64,000 nucleotides of DNA. Origin: Alicyclobacillus herbarius DSM 13609. Its GTDB lineage: Bacteria > Bacillota > Bacilli > Alicyclobacillales > Alicyclobacillaceae. Positions 7,786 to 15,301 of the stretch are shown here, piece after piece. Made by a program: the position numbers and the translations under genes. The notes beneath the pieces were generated by a model. It saw nothing but the letters and a program-made list of their open reading frames with translations. It was not told where the DNA came from and made no database searches. How positions within the stretch are numbered: position 1 is the stretch's first letter; each line of letters opens with the position of its first letter. The stretch spans positions 62,001 through 126,000 of the forward strand of contig NZ_AUMH01000007.1 in the NCBI RefSeq assembly GCF_000430585.1, given 5' to 3'.

Positions 7786-8802
7786 ATGCCCGTCGTATAT
7801 CTCGATGTGGTTTGGCTAATCAACTTCGTGATGGACGGCGTGCTCCTGGTGGTGACAGCTTGGCTGAGCCGGCGTCCCTTACGGCCGAAGCGGATTGCTG
7901 CAGGGGCCTTACTCGGCGCGATGTACTCGGTGCTGTTGTTTTTTCCGCGGCTTGCACTGTTGACATCTTGGCCGGGCAAGGCTGTCGTGTCTCTGCTCAT
8001 GGTTGTCGCGGCCGTTCCTTGCCGTCGTTGGTTGGAATGTCTGCGGGTAGGGGTCATGTTTTACTTTGTGTCGTTTGTCTTTGCTGGTGCAGCCCTGGCG
8101 CTCCACTACGCCATCCCAGGCACGACACTGGCCGGTGCAGAGGTCACAGGCAGCCGCGTGGTGTTTGCCGCCAGTCTGCGCAGTTTGGCTCTGCTGGTGG
8201 CCATTCCTTTGGCCGGGTTCGTCGTTCGCTACGGGGTCTATCGAATTCAAATGGCTCGTCATCAGGGACAGTTATTCGTGCCGGTGCGTCTCGGCGTAGG
8301 TGGGCGTTCGGTGACCCTGGTTGGGCTTGTCGATACCGGCAATCGCCTCCGCGATCCGGTCTCGCGAAAACCGGTGTGTCTGGTCGAAGGCAAGGCTTGC
8401 GTCGATTTGCTGCCGAGCGAGTTGCGGTGTGCGGTTCACGAGGGGCGGGACCTCATCTATGCCCTTGAGGCTGTAACCGACGGCGATTGGCGCGGTCGCT
8501 TCACACTGGTCCCGTTTCGCGGCGCCGGCGGCAGCGCTGAGCTCGCCGTGGCCTTTCGTCCCGATGCCATTGAACTGCAAATGCGCGGTGAATGGCATGC
8601 GGGCCGCGATTGTTTGGTTGCTTTGCATCCCGGAGAGTTGTCGTCCGACCGCGAATTCCAGGTGATCTTACACACAGCTGTGATAACGGAGGCTGACGGT
8701 TTTGATGTATTCCCGACTACCCGCAAAGATTCGAATCGGATGGCGAATGCGGATGCGCCTGTGGTGGATTCGCATCCGGGCTCTGTTGGCCGGCGGTTAT
8801 GA
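7786..8802 (+). CDS. spoIIGA: Sporulation sigma-E processing peptidase SpoIIGA
   Basis: Membrane aspartic protease that cleaves the pro-sequence of pro-sigma-E after the forespore signal. The 338-residue product has about five N-terminal membrane helices (residues 1 to about 150) and a cytoplasmic protease domain with the [12 protein letters not shown] motif; the catalytic aspartate is Asp183. The C-terminus is longer than the B. subtilis protein (about 309 residues). Its last roughly 33 codons overlap the start of sigE in another frame, so it is probably translated in coupling with sigE. Confidence 0.93.
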   Translation: MPVVYLDVVWLINFVMDGVLLVVTAWLSRRPLRPKRIAAGALLGAMYSVLLFFPRLALLTSWPGKAVVSLLMVVAAVPCRRWLECLRVGVMFYFVSFVFAGAALALHYAIPGTTLAGAEVTGSRVVFAASLRSLALLVAIPLAGFVVRYGVYRIQMARHQGQLFVPVRLGVGGRSVTLVGLVDTGNRLRDPVSRKPVCLVEGKACVDLLPSELRCAVHEGRDLIYALEAVTDGDWRGRFTLVPFRGAGGSAELAVAFRPDAIELQMRGEWHAGRDCLVALHPGELSSDREFQVILHTAVITEADGFDVFPTTRKDSNRMANADAPVVDSHPGSVGRRL

Positions 8803-9451
8803 GGAGATCTACTATGTGGGCGGCAGCGAGGCGTTACCCCCTCCGCTCACGCGCGACGAAGAGGAGTATCTGCTGAATCGGCTGCCGGAGGGGGATCAAG
8901 CGGTCCGTTCGATGCTCATCGAGCGCAATTTGCGACTCGTCGTCTATATTGCACGCAAATTTGAGAATACCGGTGTAAACATTGAGGACCTCGTTTCCAT
9001 CGGCACTATTGGGCTGATTAAAGCGGTCAACACATTTGACCCTGAAAAAAAGATTAAATTGGCCACATATGCGTCCCGCTGCATTGAGAACGAAATCTTG
9101 ATGTTTCTTCGCCGGAATAACAAGGTCCGCACTGAGGTCTCCTTTGATGAACCGCTGAACGTGGACTGGGACGGGAATGAACTCCTCCTGTCTGATGTTT
9201 TGGGAACCGATGCAGACACCATTTATCGGAATCTGGAGGAAGAGGTGGACCGGGAGCTTTTATACGACGCGCTGGCAAAATTGTCGGAACGCGAACGGAA
9301 AATCATGGAGCTCCGTTTTGGCCTGCAGGGCGGAAGGGAAATGACACAAAAGGACGTGGCCGATTTACTCGGCATCTCGCAGTCATACATTTCTCGGCTC
9401 GAGAAGCGGATCATCAAGCGCCTGCAGCAGGAATTCAACCGCATGATGTAA
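8705..9451 (+). CDS. sigE: RNA polymerase sporulation sigma factor sigma-E (pro-form)
   Basis: Early mother-cell sigma factor. The protein is almost identical in core to B. subtilis Sig[36 protein letters not shown] (region 2.1-2.2), [29 protein letters not shown] (2.3-2.4) and [26 protein letters not shown] (4.2). A basic, Trp-rich N-terminal pro-sequence of about 35 residues precedes EEIYYVGG. Start choice is uncertain: GGAGG at 8688-8692 favours TTG 8702 or ATG 8705, and an ATG at 8747 would give a short pro-sequence. It overlaps spoIIGA by about 98 nt. Confidence 0.96.
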   Translation: MYSRLPAKIRIGWRMRMRLWWIRIRALLAGGYEEIYYVGGSEALPPPLTRDEEEYLLNRLPEGDQAVRSMLIERNLRLVVYIARKFENTGVNIEDLVSIGTIGLIKAVNTFDPEKKIKLATYASRCIENEILMFLRRNNKVRTEVSFDEPLNVDWDGNELLLSDVLGTDADTIYRNLEEEVDRELLYDALAKLSERERKIMELRFGLQGGREMTQKDVADLLGISQSYISRLEKRIIKRLQQEFNRMM

Positions 9452-9521
9452 GTCCGCGCCGATAGGGCCGTCCCCGATTGGCTCGTCATCCGCGCATTTT
9501 GGTTCTGCATCCTCGCTCCAT

Positions 9522-9560
9522 GCCGCAACTTCGACCAAACGGTCGGGTTTGGGAAGCGGC
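9522..9560 (+). other. Long hairpin between sigE and sigG
   Basis: Stem segments GCCG (9522-9525), CTTC (9529-9532) and CCAAAC (9535-9540) pair with GTTTGG (9547-9552), GAAG (9553-9556) and CGGC (9557-9560) around a 6-nt loop, with small bulges. There is no T run, so this is not a standard terminator. It could limit readthrough from the spoIIG promoter into sigG or be a processing site. Confidence 0.5.
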
Positions 9561-9631
9561 TGCATAACTTGGAGACCCCCGGAAATACTGTTGACGCAGT
9601 GGTCGTCATGGATGTGGGGGGACAGAACAGC

Positions 9632-10411
9632 ATGAAGCGGACCAAGGTGGAAATCTGCGGAGTAAACACATCGGAGCTTCCTGTTCTGAAGAACACCGAG
9701 ATGCGGGAGTTATTCGTGCGCTTGCAAAATGGGGAGTGGTCAGCCCGGGAAAAGTTGGTGAACGGAAATCTGCGGCTCGTTCTCTCGGTGATTCAGCGCT
9801 TTAACAACCGCGGGGAGTATGTGGATGACCTGTTTCAGGTAGGCTGCATCGGCCTCATGAAAGCCATTGATAACTTTGACTTGTCCCAGAATGTACGTTT
9901 TTCTACGTATGCGGTGCCGATGATTATCGGCGAGATTCGCCGTTATCTCCGAGACAACAATCCCATTCGTGTCAGTCGTTCCCTTCGCGATATCGCCTAT
10001 AAAGCCTTACAAGTACGAGATCAGTTGACGAACCAAAAACTTCGTGAGCCGACGATTATGGAGATTGCGGAGGTCATGAACGTACCCAAGGAAGATGTGG
10101 TGTTTGCCCTGGACGCGATTCAGGACCCCGTCTCCATGTTCGAACCCATCTACAATGATGGCGGCGATCCCATCTATGTCATGGACCAGATTCACGACGA
10201 AAAAAACCTGGACTCCAACTGGGTCGAAGGGATTGCCATCCGTGAGGCGATGCGGAAGTTAAGTGACCGAGAGAAGAAAATTCTCTCCATGCGCTTCTTT
10301 GAAGGGAAGACGCAAATGGAAGTGGCCGAAGAGATTGGCATCTCTCAGGCACAAGTATCACGCCTCGAAAAAGCGGCGATACAGCGCATGCATAAGCACG
10401 TTCAGGCTTAG
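9632..10411 (+). CDS. sigG: RNA polymerase sporulation sigma factor sigma-G
   Basis: Late forespore sigma factor that drives SASP and germination genes. The 259-residue protein carries the SigG-specific N-terminus KVEICGVNTSELPVLKN and the highly conserved RLVLSVIQRFNNRGEYVDDLFQ, VRFSTYAVPMIIGEIRRYL and EEIGISQAQVSRLEKAA blocks. ATG 9632 matches the B. subtilis start and follows a G-rich ribosome-binding stretch at 9614-9621. It lies 180 nt after sigE with a hairpin between. A candidate target promoter occurs in this window at the SASP gene (57133-57163). Confidence 0.97.
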   Translation: MKRTKVEICGVNTSELPVLKNTEMRELFVRLQNGEWSAREKLVNGNLRLVLSVIQRFNNRGEYVDDLFQVGCIGLMKAIDNFDLSQNVRFSTYAVPMIIGEIRRYLRDNNPIRVSRSLRDIAYKALQVRDQLTNQKLREPTIMEIAEVMNVPKEDVVFALDAIQDPVSMFEPIYNDGGDPIYVMDQIHDEKNLDSNWVEGIAIREAMRKLSDREKKILSMRFFEGKTQMEVAEEIGISQAQVSRLEKAAIQRMHKHVQA

Positions 10412-10529
10412 AGCGCTTGTCCAGACAACTGGATATGAACGGGGCCGGCCTCCTTCATGATGACTCTGGAGTCCCTTCCGCCGCCTGCTGTCAGACCGGG
10501 CGGCGCACCTCATTTTTGGGGCTTTTCCA

Positions 10530-10559
10530 ACGTATTTCCCAAGCTCTCAAGCATACACA
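10530..10559 (+). promoter_or_regulatory. Weak sigma-E-like promoter before ylmC
   Basis: ACGTATT (10530-10536), 15 nt, then CATACACA (10552-10559) resembles the sigma-E consensus KMATATT and CATACAHT (5 of 7 and 7 of 8). It lies in the 214-nt gap between sigG and ylmC, in which I see nothing else clear. Confidence 0.3.
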
Positions 10560-10625
10560 TACGAAAGGGACACGATTCGTGTGGTTCTGTGGGTTGGTAG
10601 GTGGACGGAAAGGCGGGAGCGTAAA

Positions 10626-10919
10626 ATGCGAATTTCCGACCTGCAGGCGAAGGATGTCGTCAATATTGGGGACGGCAAACGCTTGGGCACCATCGGCGAC
10701 CTCGATATCGACATTGAAAGCGGGTTGATTCGTGCGGTGATTATTCCTGGGGAGGCCCGCTTTTTTGGTATGGTTGGCAGTGGACAGGATTACGTAGTGG
10801 CTTGGAATCAGATTGTGAAAATCGGTTCGGACGTGATTTTGGTCGACCTGCGCCCGCCTAACGAAAACACATACTATCTTCCGCCCCAGTCCGGAAAACG
10901 AGGGACCGGGGGATATTGA
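10626..10919 (+). CDS. ylmC: PRC-barrel protein YlmC/YmxH
   Basis: Short 97-residue protein of the YlmC/YmxH PRC-barrel family, found with pgeF and ylmE near divIVA in Firmicutes. The barrel is represented by MRISDLQAKDVVNIGDGKRLGTIGDLDID and GLIRAVIIPG. ATG 10626 is taken because the GGGAG ribosome-binding site lies just upstream and the family begins with M(R/K)xSDLQ. Function is unknown; PRC barrels commonly mediate RNA or protein contacts. It may begin a transcript running through to divIVA. Confidence 0.88.
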   Translation: MRISDLQAKDVVNIGDGKRLGTIGDLDIDIESGLIRAVIIPGEARFFGMVGSGQDYVVAWNQIVKIGSDVILVDLRPPNENTYYLPPQSGKRGTGGY

Positions 10920-10977
10920 CCTCCGCAAAAGACGCCGCCCCCGTGGTACAATGGCGGTAGTTGGGAGGGTGTACGGA

Positions 10978-11826
10978 TTGTTCACAAACTGGTCGGGAGG
11001 TCAAGGGACACCCATTTGGCTGGAACAAGACCGGTGGCATCGGATGGGCGCGCAGGCGGCCTTTTCCTTTCGCCTAGGCGGAGTCAGCAAGCCGCCGTTT
11101 GACTCGCTCAACGTCGCCAGTCACGTCGGTGACGATGTCACGGCTGTGGCTCACAATCGGCGGATTGTCGCTCGTAAGTTCGCTGTGCCCGTGGAAGACA
11201 TCGCCTGGGCGGACCAAGTGCATGGGAATCGGGTGGCCCGGGTAGACGAGTCATGGCGACGGCTTCCGGCGGATAAACGCAGGCCATTCGCCGCGAGTGA
11301 CGCTTTAGTCACCGACGTGGAAGGGGTTGCCGTAGCGGTGGTCACCGCCGACTGTGTACCCGTGCTTTTTTTCGATCCCGTCCGCCGCGTGGTGGGGGCA
11401 GCCCATTCGGGGTGGCGGGGTACCGTCCTCGGCATCGTCCAGAACGTGCTTGAGGTTATGGTGATGGATTACGGGTCTAACATTCGTGACATCCGGGCGG
11501 TTTTGGGGCCTTCGATTCGCAGCTGTTGCTATGAAGTCTCGGAAGCCGTGGCGAGTCAACTGGCGGATCGTTTCGGGCCTCGACATGTTTTTCCGCGTCC
11601 TTGCCGTCCAGGGAAGTTCCTGGTCAGCTTGGCGTCCTGTATTCGCCAGGATTTCGTGCGGGCAGGGATGTGTCCAGAATACATCGAGGACGTTGGTGTC
11701 TGCACTTCATGCCATAACGACGTGCTGTTTTCCCACCGAGCCGACGGTGGGCATACGGGTCGTCTTTTAGGAATTGTGCGCCTGTCTGCTCAGAACGAGG
11801 AGGCCTACGCCATTGGGAGGGTCTGA
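10978..11826 (+). CDS. pgeF: Peptidoglycan editing factor PgeF / multicopper-type purine nucleosidase (YlmD)
   Basis: Member of the YfiH/LACC1 family. Family members are reported to phosphorolyse or hydrolyse purine nucleosides and, in E. coli, to prevent wrong amino-acid incorporation into peptidoglycan. The 282-residue product has QVHGN, VTADCVPVLFFDP and AAHSGWRGT, which hold the Cys/His metal-site residues. TTG 10978 is chosen because GGGAGGG (10963-10969) is 8 nt upstream; the earlier in-frame ATG at 10951 has no ribosome-binding site. ylmE follows after one base. Confidence 0.93.
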   Translation: MFTNWSGGQGTPIWLEQDRWHRMGAQAAFSFRLGGVSKPPFDSLNVASHVGDDVTAVAHNRRIVARKFAVPVEDIAWADQVHGNRVARVDESWRRLPADKRRPFAASDALVTDVEGVAVAVVTADCVPVLFFDPVRRVVGAAHSGWRGTVLGIVQNVLEVMVMDYGSNIRDIRAVLGPSIRSCCYEVSEAVASQLADRFGPRHVFPRPCRPGKFLVSLASCIRQDFVRAGMCPEYIEDVGVCTSCHNDVLFSHRADGGHTGRLLGIVRLSAQNEEAYAIGRV

Positions 11827-11827
11827 T

Positions 11828-12526
11828 GTGACCGAATTGCCGGAGCGCTTAGCGCAAGTTCGAGCGGAGATTGAAGAGGCCTGTGTAAGGCGGGGACGGA
11901 CCTCGGCCGATGTCCGGCTCATAGCCGTGACGAAAGCAGTCGATGCGACGGCGGTGCGCCGATTGGTCGAGAGTGGTGTCTATGAATGTGGGGAAAACCG
12001 CTGGCAACAAGCAAAGGATAAGGTGACCGTCGATTACGGTCAAGACATCGTCTGGCACTTCATCGGACGCCTGCAGACCAATAAGGTCAAGTACGTTGTC
12101 CCCCACTTCGCCTGGGTTCATTCGCTGGACTCGCTTTCGCTAGCGACCGAATTGGACAAGCGGGCCCGTATGCTGAACAAGCGCATCCAGGTTCTCATCC
12201 AGGTGAATGTGTCCGGCGAGGCCAGCAAGGCCGGGATTTCCCCGAGTGAACTCTGGTCGTTTTTGGAGCAAGTGCTGCCGTTATCAAACCTTTCTGTTCG
12301 GGGGCTGATGACCATCGCCCCGCATTTTGAGAACCCGGAGGATGCGCGTCCTGTCTTCCGTTGCCTACGCGAATTGTTGACGGAGGCCCAAGTGCGATAC
12401 CCGGAGGCGCAACTGCAGGAGCTCTCCATGGGTATGTCGAATGATTTTGTGATTGCCGTTGAGGAGGGGGCTACCATGGTGCGCATTGGGCGCCGTCTGG
12501 TTGGGGTACCCAAGGAGCGGGAGTGA
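11828..12526 (+). CDS. ylmE: PLP homeostasis protein YlmE (YggS/PROSC family)
   Basis: Pyridoxal-phosphate-binding protein that buffers PLP and affects amino-acid metabolism; it has a fold-type III alanine-racemase barrel. In 232 residues the PLP lysine sits in LIAVTKAVD, and GENRWQQAKDK, WHFIGRLQTNKVKY and LSMGMSNDFVIAVEEGATMVRIG are characteristic. GTG 11828 follows GGGAGGG at 11815-11821. The gene that usually comes next in B. subtilis, sepF, is not present; ylmG starts 10 nt downstream. Confidence 0.94.
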   Translation: MTELPERLAQVRAEIEEACVRRGRTSADVRLIAVTKAVDATAVRRLVESGVYECGENRWQQAKDKVTVDYGQDIVWHFIGRLQTNKVKYVVPHFAWVHSLDSLSLATELDKRARMLNKRIQVLIQVNVSGEASKAGISPSELWSFLEQVLPLSNLSVRGLMTIAPHFENPEDARPVFRCLRELLTEAQVRYPEAQLQELSMGMSNDFVIAVEEGATMVRIGRRLVGVPKERE

Positions 12527-12536
12527 AGGCTAGCGA

Positions 12537-12821
12537 ATGTGGACATACATACTCAACGTGATTTATATCTTGCTTGAGATCTATGGGTATCTACTCATTG
12601 CTGCGGCTCTCATGACGTGGATTCCGGATTTATCCGAAACCCCTGTCGGCCGTCTGCTCACTCGATTGACGGAACCGTATCTCAATATCTTTCGACGCAT
12701 GATTCCCTCGCTGCCGTTTGGGGGGATTCGTCTCGATTTATCGTTCCTCGTCGCGATTATTGTGTATTTCCTGTTGGAAAACTTGGTGATGGGGATTTTG
12801 TGGAGGCTGCCGCTGACATGA
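12537..12821 (+). CDS. ylmG: YggT family membrane protein YlmG
   Basis: Small integral membrane protein of 94 residues with two hydrophobic helices (about 3-24 and 60-85) and the YggT signature LMTWIPDLSETPVGRLLTRLTEPYLNIFRRMIP. YggT/YlmG proteins are implicated in septum or envelope organisation, but no biochemical activity is established. The stop overlaps the ylmH start (ATGA). Context: ylmC-pgeF-ylmE-ylmG-ylmH-divIVA. Confidence 0.92.
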   Translation: MWTYILNVIYILLEIYGYLLIAAALMTWIPDLSETPVGRLLTRLTEPYLNIFRRMIPSLPFGGIRLDLSFLVAIIVYFLLENLVMGILWRLPLT

Positions 12822-13591
12822 GGGAGAAAGACTGGTCCAGTTGGGTGCGAGCGGATGAGCGACCGATTGTACGCCGCTGGTTGGACCTTGCCCATCGAGT
12901 GGAGCGTACTCAGCAGCCGGTGCTCACTGACTTTCTCTCCCCGCGGGAACAGTACCTGATACAGTCCGTGGCTGCATCGGTTGGGGTAACCGTGCATTGT
13001 TCAGGAGGCTATCCGGATGCGGAGCGGCAGCGTGCCTTATTGGCGCCGGAGTGGTGGGTCACGGAGGCGGCCGATTTTCGGCTGGAGGCGGTCGTCGCCA
13101 AAGCGGCAGGCAATCTTCGTCATGGACAGGTTTTAGGGGCGCTATTGGGTTTAGGGATTGACCGGCGCAAGGTCGGTGACGTTGGCGTTGCGCACGGTCG
13201 GGCTCAGGTAATCGTGGATGCCGACATTTTGGACTACATCCTGTCATACTGGCACACGGCCGGCCGCGAGGCGCTCACTGTCACCGCCCAGTCCCCCACA
13301 GATTTGGTGTGGGATGCGCCAAAGTATCAGTGGCAATGGTTCAGCCTGGCCTCGCCGCGAGTCGACGCAGTCGTGGCTGCGGCGTGCCGGTGGCCAAGGG
13401 GCAAGGCAAAGGAATGGGTGGAACGCGGATTGGTAAGCCTGAACTTCTCCCAGATGGACAAGCCGGATGAGGAGGTGGCCCAGGGAGATATTCTGTCCGT
13501 CCGTAGCTTCGGGCGCATTGCCGTAGGTGAACAGGATGGTTCCACGCAGCGGGGGCGCGAACGTTGGCTCCTCGGGATTCTCAAATCGTAA
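12818..13591 (+). CDS. ylmH: S4-domain RNA-binding protein YlmH
   Basis: RNA-binding protein with a C-terminal S4 domain (RVDAVVAAACRWPRGKAKEWVERGLVSLNFS). B. subtilis YlmH binds the 50S subunit and can support ribosome-associated quality control alongside RqcH, which is also encoded in this window at 30492-32375. The 257-residue protein also shows the family block DILGALLGLGIDRRKVGDV-like (LGALLGLGIDRRKVGDV). The ATG overlaps the ylmG stop. A much longer upstream in-frame extension covers ylmG in another frame and is rejected. Confidence 0.93.
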   Translation: MREKDWSSWVRADERPIVRRWLDLAHRVERTQQPVLTDFLSPREQYLIQSVAASVGVTVHCSGGYPDAERQRALLAPEWWVTEAADFRLEAVVAKAAGNLRHGQVLGALLGLGIDRRKVGDVGVAHGRAQVIVDADILDYILSYWHTAGREALTVTAQSPTDLVWDAPKYQWQWFSLASPRVDAVVAAACRWPRGKAKEWVERGLVSLNFSQMDKPDEEVAQGDILSVRSFGRIAVGEQDGSTQRGRERWLLGILKS

Positions 13592-13686
13592 AGGCAGGAG
13601 TTATGGGCTGCGTGTCGAAATAAGTGGACGCGGCTTGGTCGAAATCATGGTGCGATTGCCAAAACGTGTCGAGTGGAGGGATTTTG

Positions 13687-14193
13687 ATGCCCCTTTCCCC
13701 GTTGGATATTCATAACAAGGAATTTAGCCGTTCGTTTCGGGGTTATGATGAAGATGAAGTGGATGATTTTCTGGAACGCGTTATGCAGGATTACGAAGCG
13801 CTCCTTCGTCAGAACAAGGAACTGGAAGAGCGTATTGCCGAACTGAACGAACGTCTGCAACACTTTACCAACATCGAAGAAAGCCTCAGCAAATCCATTT
13901 TGGTCGCTCAAGAGACCGCTGAGGAAGTGAAGGCAAACGCCCGTAAAGAAGCGCAGCTGATTATAAAAGAAGCGGAAAAGAACGCAGACCGCATCGTGAG
14001 CGAGGCGTTGAACAAATCGCGTAAGATTGCGTTGGAAGTCGAAGAGGTTCAGAAGTATGCGGCGATTTTTCGAGCCCGTTTCCGGTCTTTGATTCAAGCC
14101 CAGCTGGAAATGCTCGAGTCGGGCGACTGGGACCAATTCGACACTGAACTGAACGCGCGCGACTTTGGCGAAACCAAAGCCGAATCGATGTGA
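13687..14193 (+). CDS. divIVA: Polar/septal coiled-coil protein DivIVA
   Basis: Membrane-curvature-sensing scaffold that recruits division-site and chromosome-anchoring proteins to poles and septa. The 168-residue protein has the conserved N-terminal lipid-binding domain (LSPLDIHNKEFSRSFRGYDEDEVDDFLERV), a Glu/Lys-rich coiled coil (about 35-105) and a C-terminal coiled segment. ATG 13687 follows GGAGGG. In B. subtilis ileS comes next; here a terminator does instead. Confidence 0.95.
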   Translation: MPLSPLDIHNKEFSRSFRGYDEDEVDDFLERVMQDYEALLRQNKELEERIAELNERLQHFTNIEESLSKSILVAQETAEEVKANARKEAQLIIKEAEKNADRIVSEALNKSRKIALEVEEVQKYAAIFRARFRSLIQAQLEMLESGDWDQFDTELNARDFGETKAESM

Positions 14194-14196
14194 GGA

Positions 14197-14233
14197 AAAG
14201 GCCACAGCGCTCTGGCAGCGCTGCGGCCTTTCT
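14197..14233 (+). terminator. Rho-independent terminator after divIVA
   Basis: AAAGGCC (14197-14203) and AGCGCT (14206-14211) pair with AGCGCT (14217-14222) and GGCCTTT (14225-14231) around loop CTGGC, with T residues at the end. It can also act for the opposite-strand gene that ends at 14275. Confidence 0.8.
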
Positions 14234-14274
14234 CCGCAAGCTTCGTTCAGCCCCTTTTTCATCCCATTCCCAAG

Positions 14275-14466
14275 TCACAAGACCCTTGAGATCACGTAAA
14301 GTACAATCCCAACCAATAAAGCCAGGAAGAAGACAGGGGTCCACTGAACCGTCACTTCAAACCAGACTTTCGCGAGGAAGCCGGCCACGAGTTCAATACC
14401 GCCAATCCACATCAGAATGAGTGCAATTGCATGCAATCGATGTCTGCGCAAACAGCCTCTCCCCAT
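14275..14466 (-). CDS. Small two-helix membrane protein, unrecognised
   Basis: Open frame of 63 residues opposite to its neighbours, with two strong hydrophobic stretches (about 12-30 and 40-62) and a basic N-terminus. The layout faintly recalls small DUF2627/YqzF-type Bacillales proteins, but I cannot assign a family. An AGGA precedes the ATG and a TATGAT-like box lies upstream on the same strand. The remaining 14467-14686 stretch holds no other gene I can support, only a short GC hairpin near 14582-14599. Could be spurious, but the amphipathic pattern is non-random. Confidence 0.45.
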   Translation of the reverse strand: MGRGCLRRHRLHAIALILMWIGGIELVAGFLAKVWFEVTVQWTPVFFLALLVGIVLYVISRVL

Positions 14467-14686
14467 TCCTCGCGTCTCTTATCATCATACCTCGGGTTTT
14501 CGGTCGATAGATTGACATTCTTTTGAACGAAATTGCCATTCTCGCCACGTATGGCCGTCCTTACCGACTCCCAGACTAAAAGGGCGCAAGGAGGCGCCTG
14601 CATGATGGGACAGCAAGGATGAGTGGCACATATTTTCCAGAACCATCTACGCACACCAGCGTACAAAGTATCGAGGTGGTGAACAT

Positions 14687-15289
14687 ATGGACTGGTCCGA
14701 CATCCGAAGACAGCTGGAGGAGGAACGGGCGCGCATCAAGGCGCGTTTCGAGGAGAGCGGCGATTACGGGATGAATGCGCCCATGGGCGACTCGCTCAGC
14801 GAACTATCTGTGTACGACAACCACCCGGCAGACATTGGCAGCGAACTGTTTGAACGCGGCAAGGACATCGCCTTACGCGATCGGGATCGCATTCGTCTTC
14901 AGGAGATAGACCGCGCCTTGGAGGCGATAGCCACAGGCCGCTACGGGGTCTGTCAGCACTGCGCACAACCCATTCCCCGGGAGCGGCTGCAGGCGTATCC
15001 GACCGCGCTGCTCTGTGTTGACTGCAAACACCGTGACGAGCAAGAACACCCCCCGCTGGGGTGGCCCGTCGAAGAAGACTTTTTGAAGCCCGCGTTTAAG
15101 CGCTCGAACTTCGACGGGACGGACGTGGTGGAGTTTGACGGGGAGGATTCCTGGCAGGCGGTAGCCCGCTACAATGAACGCCCCGAGTACCAGTACGATT
15201 ACGAAATGTTTGGTCTGGAGGATAATGAGGGCATTGTGGATCCGGCGGACGCCATCTCCGACAAACAATACCGGGACCAGCTGCCCTAA
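14687..15289 (+). CDS. ylyA: TraR/DksA-type zinc-finger protein YlyA
   Basis: RNA-polymerase-associated regulator of the TraR/DksA (YteA/YlyA) family. The 200-residue protein has an N-terminal coiled-coil region (ERARIKARFE), LSVYDNHPADIGSELFERGKDIALRDR, and a C4 zinc finger with Cys89, Cys92, Cys110 and Cys113. The acidic C-terminal tail (about 130-200) is typical of the Bacillales YteA subgroup. Position before lspA-rluD-pyrR matches B. subtilis ylyA, though an extra gene is inserted in between here. GAGGTGG precedes the ATG. Confidence 0.88.
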   Translation: MDWSDIRRQLEEERARIKARFEESGDYGMNAPMGDSLSELSVYDNHPADIGSELFERGKDIALRDRDRIRLQEIDRALEAIATGRYGVCQHCAQPIPRERLQAYPTALLCVDCKHRDEQEHPPLGWPVEEDFLKPAFKRSNFDGTDVVEFDGEDSWQAVARYNERPEYQYDYEMFGLEDNEGIVDPADAISDKQYRDQLP

Positions 15290-15301
15290 TCATGTACAAC
15301 G

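Noticed and set aside
10916-10952. TTGACC and TACAAT before pgeF as a sigma-A promoter
   Set aside because: The boxes are 25 nt apart, too far for a normal promoter.
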